Shown piece after piece: positions 57,619 to 64,000 of a DNA stretch of 64,000 nucleotides. Positions within the stretch are counted from its first letter, which is position 1. Every line of letters starts with the position of its first letter. The translations under genes were made by a program, and so were the position numbers. This DNA is from Gordonia sediminis (GTDB taxonomy: Bacteria; Actinomycetota; Actinomycetes; Mycobacteriales; Mycobacteriaceae), in NCBI GenBank assembly GCA_004193205.1, contig RZUM01000001.1, positions 812,424-876,423 of the forward strand, given 5' to 3'. The notes under the pieces are model-generated. The model was not told the origin of the DNA, did no database searches, and saw only the letters and a list, made by a program, of their open reading frames with translations.

Positions 57619-58436
57619 CCGATACCCGACCCGCCGACCTCACTGCGCGGCTCGCCGCTCGCCTCGAGGAGGGGAGTTACCGGCGGATCCGGCTCAGCGT
57701 GGACGGTTCGATCGCGACGGTCGAACTGTCGAATCCCGAGCATCGCAACGCCGTCGACGAGGACATGCATGCCGAGATCGACGACGTCTTCGCTGCCATC
57801 CACCGCGACGGGGCGATCCGCGCGGTGGTCCTGACCGGAGACCCGGCCGGGAAGGCCTTCTGCGCCGGCGGGAACTTCGACTGGTTGTCCCAGCAGGCCC
57901 CGACCGGCGAGGGATACTCCGAGATCCTGCGCGTCGGCACGGACTTCGTCCGCTCGATCATGGGCACGAGGCAGCCCGTCGTCAGCGCGGTCAACGGTGC
58001 GGCCATCGGGCTGGGCGCCACGATCGCGTTGCTCGCGGACGTGGTCTACGTCGGTGAGGACACCGTCATCGCCGACCCACACGTCGGGATCGGCGTGGTC
58101 GCCGGCGACGGCGGTGCGGCGCTGTGGCCGATGCTGGTCGGGCCGCACCGTGCCAAGGAGTTCCTGATGACCGGGGACCGGTTGACGGGCCGTGAGGCCG
58201 CGGCCATGGGCCTGGTCAATCATGCGGTGCCGGCCGGTGAGGTGCTGGACAGCGCGTACGCGATGGCGCGCCGTCTGGCCGGCGGCCCGCGCCTGGCCGT
58301 CGAGTTCACCAAGGCGTCGGTCAACCTGCTGATGCGCCAGCAGATGGAGCAGGTCCTGACCGCCTCGCTGGCGCTGGAAGGCCTCAGTTTCCTCAGCGAG
58401 GACCATCGTCGGATGCTGGACGCCATGCGGCGCTGA
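57615..58436 (+). CDS. enoyl-CoA hydratase/isomerase family protein
   Basis: A 273-residue crotonase-fold protein. Oxyanion segments are A-F-C-A-G-G-N-F and N-G-A-A-I-G-L-G-A. In the region of the first catalytic glutamate of classical hydratases it has D-P-H-V-G-I-G, so histidine may replace glutamate, while the second (A-K-E-F-L-M-T-G-D) is kept. This suggests isomerase, lyase or hydrolase activity rather than simple hydration, but such an assignment by eye is tentative. It overlaps the ligase gene by four bases and ends the operon at a strong terminator. Confidence 0.9.
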   Translation: MTDTRPADLTARLAARLEEGSYRRIRLSVDGSIATVELSNPEHRNAVDEDMHAEIDDVFAAIHRDGAIRAVVLTGDPAGKAFCAGGNFDWLSQQAPTGEGYSEILRVGTDFVRSIMGTRQPVVSAVNGAAIGLGATIALLADVVYVGEDTVIADPHVGIGVVAGDGGAALWPMLVGPHRAKEFLMTGDRLTGREAAAMGLVNHAVPAGEVLDSAYAMARRLAGGPRLAVEFTKASVNLLMRQQMEQVLTASLALEGLSFLSEDHRRMLDAMRR

Positions 58437-58480
58437 ACGACGCCGCAGAAGACGCCACAGACGCGTCCGAAGCCGGTCTG

Positions 58481-58515
58481 AAGCCTCGTGGTGACAACAG
58501 TCACCACGAGGCTTT
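58481..58515 (+). terminator. rho-independent terminator after dioxygenase operon
   Basis: AAGCCTCGTGGTGAC and GTCACCACGAGGCTTT form a perfect stem of 15 bases around a tetraloop (58496-58499), 45 bases past the crotonase stop. The remaining 130 bases to the next gene should contain the promoter of the ABC transporter, but I cannot assign its elements. Confidence 0.92.
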
Positions 58516-58644
58516 CGGCTGTTCGGGGGTTCCCGAACCCAACCAATCACCCCAATCACCCGAGCAAGGTGATGGCACTCACACGGCTGGACGACAAGCT
58601 AGTGCCATCACACCGAAGACTTGTGGGCGAGGAGAGAATTTTCG

Positions 58645-60159
58645 ATGAAGCGCTTTTTGTGCTGGTTCGCGGTGGTAATCGCCGCCCTGATGCTCACCGC
58701 GTGTGGCCGCGGCATCAGCAGCCACCCCTCCGACGAGCTCTACTTCAGCACGTCCCTGGGACCCCGCACCTGGGATCCGCACCCGGAGACACGGAACTTC
58801 ACCTACGGCTGGTACTCGCTGGTCTACGACGGGCTGATGACGACCGACGCGAAGGGCTCGATCATCCCGAGCCTGGCCACCGAATGGGACCTGTCGCCCA
58901 AGGCCCTCACCATGACTCTCGCCACCGGCGTCACGTTCGCCGACGGCACCGCCTTCGACGCGGCGGCCGTGAAGTGGAACATCGAGAAGGAGCAGGCGCA
59001 GGCCGGAACGTCACCCGCACTCAAGGTGATTTCCGCGGTCGACGTCATCGACCCCACACACGTGACGTTCCGTCTGTCCCGGCCGGCCCCCAACCTGGTC
59101 AATCAGTTGGCGGGATTACCCGGTCTGATGGTCAGCCCAGGTGTGTCCGAGAAGGACCTCCAGGCGGGTGTGCCGGCCGGTACCGGCCCCTATGTGCTCG
59201 ACCGTGATGCGTCGCAGAAGGACACGAAGTACATCTTCACGCCGAACCCCACGTCGTGGGTGGCCCAGTCCGCGCACTTCAAGCGCGTCGTCGGCAACAT
59301 CACGTCGGACGAGGTGGCCAGTGCGAACGCACTGCGGTCGCACCAGGTGGACGTCGCGTACCTGACACCCACACAGGCGGTCAGCATCGGCAACGACTTC
59401 GAGATCTCGACGGCCCCGGCATACGTGCAGAGCTTCATCATCCTCGACGCGGGCGGCAAGAAGCTCGCACCGCTCGCCGAGGAGAAGGTCCGTCAGGCGA
59501 TGGCCCTGGCGGTCGACCGGAACATCTTCGTGTCGAAGATCAACGGTGGATACGGCGAGGCGGTAGACCAGCTCTTCCCCGAAGGCGCCGGTCACGTGGA
59601 CGGCTATCAGGCGCCGCAGCGCGACGTCGCGCGTGCGAAGCAGCTGCTGGCCGAGGCGGGCGTGGACAAGGTGACGATCGCGACCTCGACGTGGGGTTCG
59701 TTCAGTATCGGCAACCTGGCGCTGAAGTCGATGTTCGGCGACATCGGTGTCGACCTCAGCCTCAAGAACGTCGCGCCCGGACAGGACATCGTGGGGATCA
59801 CCGGCGGCGACTACCCGGGCGTCTACACCTACATTCCGGACCGCGATCCGCTGAGCGTGTACGCCAAGTACCTGTCCAAGACCGCGCCGTACAACCCGTA
59901 TCACCACGCTGATCCGGTGATCGACGCCGCGATGGCCAAGGCGGTGCGGAACATGGGTGACCCCGTAGCCATGGACGCGGCGTACGCCGAACTCATGAAA
60001 CGCGTCTACGAGACCGGTTGGATCGTCCCGATCGCGCGGTACGAGACGATCATCGGCTACAACCCGTCGACCGTCACCGACGTGACCGCCTGGACCGGAG
60101 TCACGGCCGGGTTCTACATCCGCGACGTCAAGCCCGTCTCAACAGGACAGAGCCAGTAG
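58645..60159 (+). CDS. ABC transporter substrate-binding lipoprotein (peptide/nickel type)
   Basis: A 504-residue family 5 solute-binding protein. The signal peptide ends in a lipobox with Cys20 (A-L-M-L-T-A-C). The mature part has L-A-T-E-W-D-L-S-P-K-A-L-T-M-T-L, T-F-A-D-G-T-A-F-D-A-A-A-V-K-W-N-I and V-R-Q-A-M-A-L-A-V-D-R, all hallmarks of the DppA/OppA fold. It would capture a peptide, opine or similar solute. ATG 58645 has GAGGAGAG upstream. It is first in an operon with permease, fusion and ATPase genes. Confidence 0.93.
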   Translation: MKRFLCWFAVVIAALMLTACGRGISSHPSDELYFSTSLGPRTWDPHPETRNFTYGWYSLVYDGLMTTDAKGSIIPSLATEWDLSPKALTMTLATGVTFADGTAFDAAAVKWNIEKEQAQAGTSPALKVISAVDVIDPTHVTFRLSRPAPNLVNQLAGLPGLMVSPGVSEKDLQAGVPAGTGPYVLDRDASQKDTKYIFTPNPTSWVAQSAHFKRVVGNITSDEVASANALRSHQVDVAYLTPTQAVSIGNDFEISTAPAYVQSFIILDAGGKKLAPLAEEKVRQAMALAVDRNIFVSKINGGYGEAVDQLFPEGAGHVDGYQAPQRDVARAKQLLAEAGVDKVTIATSTWGSFSIGNLALKSMFGDIGVDLSLKNVAPGQDIVGITGGDYPGVYTYIPDRDPLSVYAKYLSKTAPYNPYHHADPVIDAAMAKAVRNMGDPVAMDAAYAELMKRVYETGWIVPIARYETIIGYNPSTVTDVTAWTGVTAGFYIRDVKPVSTGQSQ

Positions 60160-60242
60160 CCAGACAACGCCCCTGAGCTGGACAAACTGCTCCGAGTTGA
60201 GAACGGCCGGATGCCAATCCGGCCGCTACCGAAAGGATTTTT

Positions 60243-61184
60243 GTGTACAAAGTGGTGCTCGACCGGCTCCTCTGGCTGGTCCCCATGCTGTTCTTGGTCA
60301 CGCTCGTCACCTTCTTGATGCTGGCTCTCGCCGGCGGCGACACGGCGGCGTCGATCCTGGGTGATGCCGCGACACCCCAGGCGATCGCGGCGAAGGAGAG
60401 TGAACTCGGGCTCGACCAGAGCCTGTTCACGCAATACACCCACTGGCTCGGTGCCGTGCTCACCGGCGATTTCGGCCAGTCATTCATCGACAACTCGTCG
60501 GTCGGCACCTCGCTGGCCAAGCGGTTCCCGGTCACGCTGGCCCTGACCGTCGGTGGACTTCTCGTCGCCACCGTGTTCGGAGTGACGGGCGGTGTTCTCG
60601 CTGCCCTGCGGCCGGGTGGGTTCCTCGATCGGACGATCACCGTGCTGACGTCGGTAACCCTCGCCCTGCCCGGCTTCTGGATCGGCATGCTGCTCTCGCT
60701 GTGGATCGGTGTCCGTCTCGGCTGGCTTCCCGCCGGTGGATACGTGCCCCCCTCTGAAAGCGTGCTCGGCTGGTTGCAGTGCCTGATCCTGCCCTGTCTG
60801 GCGCTGGGTGCGGCTGCCGCGTCGTCGATCGCGCGCCAGATGCGCGCCGCGATGATCACCTCACTGGAATCCGACTACGTTCGGCTGGCGCGGGCGAAGG
60901 GCATGCACGGCGTGACCCTCATCCGACGCCACGTGTTGCGCAACTGCTGGGGCCCGGTCGCGACGATCATCGGCTTCCAGGTCGCCACGATGCTGGGCGG
61001 GGCCATCGTGATCGAGGCGATCTTCGTGATGCCTGGGATCGGCGGAATGGTCGTACCCGCAGTTCATACCGGTGACTATCCGGTCATCATGGGCACGGTC
61101 GTGCTGGTCGCGGTCGTCGTGCTCCTGGTGAATCTCCTGGTCGACCTCGTTTACTCCTACGCTGATCCGAGGGTGCGTGCATGA
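60243..61184 (+). CDS. ABC transporter permease (DppB-like)
   Basis: A 313-residue permease with six hydrophobic segments. It begins L-D-R-L-L-W-L-V-P-M-L-F-L-V-T-L-V, has L-D-R-T-I-T-V-L-T-S-V-T-L-A-L-P-G-F-W, and the EAA loop as L-A-R-A-K-G-M-H-G-V-T-L-I-R-R-H-V-L-R-N. GTG 60243 has AAAGGA upstream. Its last four bases overlap the start of the fused permease-ATPase gene. It forms half of the membrane channel together with the permease half of that protein. Confidence 0.92.
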   Translation: MYKVVLDRLLWLVPMLFLVTLVTFLMLALAGGDTAASILGDAATPQAIAAKESELGLDQSLFTQYTHWLGAVLTGDFGQSFIDNSSVGTSLAKRFPVTLALTVGGLLVATVFGVTGGVLAALRPGGFLDRTITVLTSVTLALPGFWIGMLLSLWIGVRLGWLPAGGYVPPSESVLGWLQCLILPCLALGAAAASSIARQMRAAMITSLESDYVRLARAKGMHGVTLIRRHVLRNCWGPVATIIGFQVATMLGGAIVIEAIFVMPGIGGMVVPAVHTGDYPVIMGTVVLVAVVVLLVNLLVDLVYSYADPRVRA

Positions 61185-63145
61185 TGTCCGAAACACGGAA
61201 CAAGTCCTCCGTCGATACGTCGTCCGGCAGTAGTACGACCGCATCCACACCTCGACGAGCCGGATTGTGGCGGCGATTCCGACGTCGGCCGGTAGCGGTC
61301 GCGGCCGCCGGATTCCTGGTCCTGCTGAGCCTCGTCGCGGTGCTGGCCCCGCTGCTCACGCCGTACGATCCCAACGCCACCGACTTCGGTTCGGCTTTCG
61401 CCGGGTTCTCGGTCGATCACTGGCTCGGTGCCGACCAGCTCGGCCGGGACACCCTGAGCCGCCTCATCGAGGGGACGCAGATCGCGGTGATCGCCGGCAT
61501 CGAGGCGATCACGGTCGCGGTCCTGGTGGGCGTGCCGATCGGCCTCATCGCGGGCTATGCCGGCGGTATCACCGACCGAATCCTCATGCGGCTCGTCGAC
61601 GTCTTCCTCTCGCTGCCCGGCATGCTCGTCGCGCTCGCCATCATCGCAGCGCTCGGGCCCGGTCTGGTGACCGCCATGTTCGCGGTCGGCATGCTGTTCG
61701 CGATTCGTATCGCGCGTTTGGTGCGCGGCTCGGTGCTCTCCACCCGCGAGGAGCTCTACGTCACCGCGGCGCAGCTCTCCGGAGCGCCGTCGTGGTGGGT
61801 CATGCTCCGCTATGTGCTGCCGAACGTGGCGATCCCGCTGCTGGTCGAGGTCGCGCTCTACTTCGGCGTCGCCCTGCTCATCGAGGCGATGCTGAGCTTC
61901 CTCGGTGTGGGTGTGCAGCCGCCACAGGCCACCTGGGGCGTGATGCTCTCGGAGGCGCGGACGTACTTCTACCAGCAGCCGCTTCTCGCGATTGTGCCGG
62001 GCGTGATGATCACCCTGACCGTGCTCGCCTTCAACCTCGTCGCCGACGGACTGGCGAGCGCGGTGAACCCGACCTCGGCGCGACCTCGGACGAAGGCCGC
62101 CGCCATCGCGACCGAAACCGACACCGTGGAGTCCGTGGAAGCCGCGGCGCCGGATGCGGTGCTCTCGGTGCGGAACCTGCGCGTCAGCCTGCCCGGGGAC
62201 CACGGTCCGGTGCCGGTGCTGCGTGGTGTCTCCCTCGACGTATGCCGCGGTGAGGTGGTCGGTCTGGTCGGTGAGTCCGGTTCCGGGAAGTCGATGACCT
62301 CGCTGGCCAGCATGGGCCTGCTCCCTTCCGGCGCCCATGTCGCCGGCAGCATCCGGTGCGACGGGACGGAACTCGTCGGCGCCCCGGAGCGGGCGTGGCG
62401 AGGTGTCCGCGGCAAGAAGATCGCGATGGTGTTCCAGGAACCCGGCAAGGCCCTGGACCCGTCCATGACGGTGGGTCACCAGCTCTCCGAGACCGTCCGG
62501 ATGCATCGTCGGGTCGGCCGTAGCGCGGCGCGTGCCGAGTCGATCAAGCTGCTCGCCCGTGTCGGTGTTCCCGAGCCGGAACGTCGGATGAAGGACTATC
62601 CGCATCAGTTCTCCGGCGGCATGGCGCAGCGCGTGGTCATCGCCATCGCGCTGGCCTGTGAGCCGGAGATCCTGATCGCCGACGAACCGACGACAGCCCT
62701 CGACGTCACCACCCAGGCCCAGGTACTCGACCTGCTGATCGACCTCAAGGACGACCTGGGCGTCGGCATCCTCTTCATCACCCATGACCTCGGTGTCGTC
62801 GCAGACATCTGCGACCGTGCCGCGGTGATGTACGCCGGTGAGGTCGTGGAAACGGCATCGGTCGACGACCTGTTCGCAGACCCGCAGCATCCCTACACCA
62901 AGGCCCTGCTGACGGCCACACCCGACGACGATGCCGATCTGTCCCGGCTGCCCACCATCCCGGGGCAGGTTCCCCGACCCGAGACCCTCGGTGCCGGTTG
63001 TGCGTTCGCCGGCCGCTGCCCGGTGGCGATCGATACCTGTCACACCAGCGCGCCACCGTTCGTAGGGATCGCGGAGGGACGGCAGGTCCGTTGTGTACTC
63101 GCCGATCCGGCATCGCACGTCATCCCCGAAAAGGAAACAGTATGA
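61181..63145 (+). CDS. ABC transporter permease-ATPase fusion (DppC-DppD-like)
   Basis: A 654-residue fusion of two subunits that are usually separate. Residues about 1-300 are a DppC-type permease: [14 protein letters not shown] at the first helix, [13 protein letters not shown] and the coupling loop V-T-A-A-Q-L-S-G-A. After a linker of about 20 residues comes a DppD-type ATPase: Walker A G-E-S-G-S-G-K-S at 364-371, signature F-S-G-G-M-A-Q-R, Walker [11 protein letters not shown], and the C-terminal oligopeptide domain ([15 protein letters not shown]). No frameshift is needed to read through. It overlaps both neighbours by four bases. Confidence 0.93.
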   Translation: MMSETRNKSSVDTSSGSSTTASTPRRAGLWRRFRRRPVAVAAAGFLVLLSLVAVLAPLLTPYDPNATDFGSAFAGFSVDHWLGADQLGRDTLSRLIEGTQIAVIAGIEAITVAVLVGVPIGLIAGYAGGITDRILMRLVDVFLSLPGMLVALAIIAALGPGLVTAMFAVGMLFAIRIARLVRGSVLSTREELYVTAAQLSGAPSWWVMLRYVLPNVAIPLLVEVALYFGVALLIEAMLSFLGVGVQPPQATWGVMLSEARTYFYQQPLLAIVPGVMITLTVLAFNLVADGLASAVNPTSARPRTKAAAIATETDTVESVEAAAPDAVLSVRNLRVSLPGDHGPVPVLRGVSLDVCRGEVVGLVGESGSGKSMTSLASMGLLPSGAHVAGSIRCDGTELVGAPERAWRGVRGKKIAMVFQEPGKALDPSMTVGHQLSETVRMHRRVGRSAARAESIKLLARVGVPEPERRMKDYPHQFSGGMAQRVVIAIALACEPEILIADEPTTALDVTTQAQVLDLLIDLKDDLGVGILFITHDLGVVADICDRAAVMYAGEVVETASVDDLFADPQHPYTKALLTATPDDDADLSRLPTIPGQVPRPETLGAGCAFAGRCPVAIDTCHTSAPPFVGIAEGRQVRCVLADPASHVIPEKETV

Positions 63146-64000
63146 GCACGAGCATCCCTGGACCGGACGCGACATCGAGTGCGGACAGCGCTCCGCTGCT
63201 GGTCGTCGACGATATCCGCATCTCCTACCCCGGTAGGCGCGGGCTGGTGCGCTCGACGCCTCCGACCGAGGTGATCAAGGGCGTCAGTTTCGACGTGGGT
63301 GTGGGGGAGACGGTCGGACTGGTCGGTGAGTCGGGATCGGGCAAGAGCACGATCGGCAGAGCGGTCCTCGGGCTGCTGCCGGTCACCTCGGGATCGATCA
63401 CCTTCGACGGTCGACCGATGCCTCGCGACAGGCAGGCACAGAAGTGGTACCGGCGCAACGTGCAGGCCGTGTTCCAGGACCCCCTCAGTTCGCTCAACCC
63501 GACCATGTCGATCGGCGACACCATCGCGGAGCCGATGCGCCGGCTGCTCGGCATGAACGACAGAAAGGAGATCACCGCCCGGGTCCACCACCTCCTCGAC
63601 TCGGTGGGACTGTCGGTGCGACAAGCCCATTCCTACCCGCGCGAATTGTCCGGGGGCCAGCGACAGCGGGTGGCGATCGCCCGGGCCCTCGCGCCGAAGC
63701 CGCGTCTGATCGTCGCCGATGAGGCGGTCAGCGCCCTGGACGTGTCGACGCAGGCGCAGATCGTCAATCTCTTCGCCGACCTGCAGGAGGAGACGGGTGT
63801 CGCCTACCTCTTCATCGCGCACGACCTGGGTGTGGTGCGTCATATGAGCAACCGCACGGCCGTCCTGTTCAAGGGTGATCTCGTCGAGTGGGGCGATGCG
63901 TGCGAGGTGCACGATCACCCGGAGCATCCCTACACCCAACGCCTGGTGGCGGCGGCACCCGTCCCGGATCCGGCCCGGCAGCGGGCCAAGAGGGAGGACC
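63142..64000 (+). CDS. ABC transporter ATP-binding protein (DppF-like), 3' truncated by window
   Basis: The first 286 codons of an ABC ATPase that runs out of the window. Walker A is G-E-S-G-S-G-K-S at 62-69, the Q-loop V-F-Q-D-P-L-S-S-L-N-P-T-M-S is typical of DppF/OppF, then L-S-G-G-Q-R-Q-R-V, I-V-A-D-E-A-V-S-A-L-D and H-P-E-H-P-Y-T-Q-R-L. It starts within the stop of the fusion gene (ATGA). It would form an ATPase pair with the C-terminal half of that protein. Confidence 0.93.
   Translation, partial: MSTSIPGPDATSSADSAPLLVVDDIRISYPGRRGLVRSTPPTEVIKGVSFDVGVGETVGLVGESGSGKSTIGRAVLGLLPVTSGSITFDGRPMPRDRQAQKWYRRNVQAVFQDPLSSLNPTMSIGDTIAEPMRRLLGMNDRKEITARVHHLLDSVGLSVRQAHSYPRELSGGQRQRVAIARALAPKPRLIVADEAVSALDVSTQAQIVNLFADLQEETGVAYLFIAHDLGVVRHMSNRTAVLFKGDLVEWGDACEVHDHPEHPYTQRLVAAAPVPDPARQRAKRED

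Noticed and set aside
61157-63175. Open frame of 672 codons opposite the ABC fusion gene
   Set aside because: It is rich in Arg, Asp, Gly and His without motifs, while the plus strand has Walker and permease motifs in order.
1-64000. tRNA, rRNA, integrase, transposase, attachment site or replication origin
   Set aside because: I looked for these on both strands and saw nothing that I could support; the repeats carry no transposase gene.

Overview
The window is high-GC DNA (by eye about 65-68% G+C) from an actinobacterium, most likely a mycolate-containing genus such as Gordonia. Clues are two mycofactocin-type short-chain dehydrogenases, an NDMA-dependent-type alcohol dehydrogenase, F420-type LLM and PPOX flavoproteins, many acyl-CoA ligases and MaoC hydratases, GTG starts, and dispersed imperfect palindromes of a kind I associate with Gordonia-like genomes. 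Genus is inference; no rRNA or tRNA is present. I count 63 protein genes, two of them cut by the window edges.

Layout. 0-2.3 kb: end of a hypothetical protein and a flavin monooxygenase. 2.4-9.1 kb (minus): a six-gene operon with an acyl-CoA ligase at each end and MFS transporter, MaoC hydratase, CMD/AhpD-like protein and SDR between, divergent from a LysR regulator; a second LysR gene follows. 11.2-21.7 kb: beta-oxidation-like genes (SDR, acyl-CoA dehydrogenase, SnoaL-like proteins, thioesterase, ligase, a MaoC-like pair, mycofactocin-type SDR, class III CoA-transferase, CitE-type lyase), interrupted by a Phd/PIN toxin-antitoxin pair. 22.1-26.6 kb (minus): a complete branched-chain-amino-acid-type ABC importer. 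27.1-31.8 kb (minus): mycofactocin-type SDR, FMO-like monooxygenase with a fused SnoaL-like domain, two SnoaL-like proteins and the alcohol dehydrogenase. 32-43.1 kb: MFS, MenB/BadI-like crotonase, GntR regulator, ferredoxin, aldehyde dehydrogenase, SMP-30-like lactonase, P450, Baeyer-Villiger-type monooxygenase, esterase, EthD-like protein and a second, paralogous GntR regulator. 43.1-49.8 kb: MFS/MarR pair, small PLDc_N protein, large TPM protein, LLM oxidoreductase, aromatic-hydroxylase-type flavoprotein. 49.9-58.4 kb: TetR regulator, exaC-DUF779 pair, SDR, and a homogentisate-dioxygenase-like/hydrolase/ligase/crotonase operon. 58.6-64 kb: a peptide/opine-type ABC transporter with a permease-ATPase fusion.

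How it may work together. The 11-43 kb stretch reads as a catabolic island: ABC import, P450/ferredoxin hydroxylation, mycofactocin-linked alcohol oxidation, Baeyer-Villiger oxygen insertion, lactone or ester hydrolysis, aldehyde oxidation, CoA activation and beta-oxidation. A related AT-rich motif (core TWATCAT or GCATCAT) lies in nearly every divergent promoter from 11.9 to 39.2 kb, suggesting one regulon, with the twin GntR regulators as the leading candidates. The substrate cannot be read from sequence; an alicyclic, terpenoid or ketone compound fits the enzyme set.
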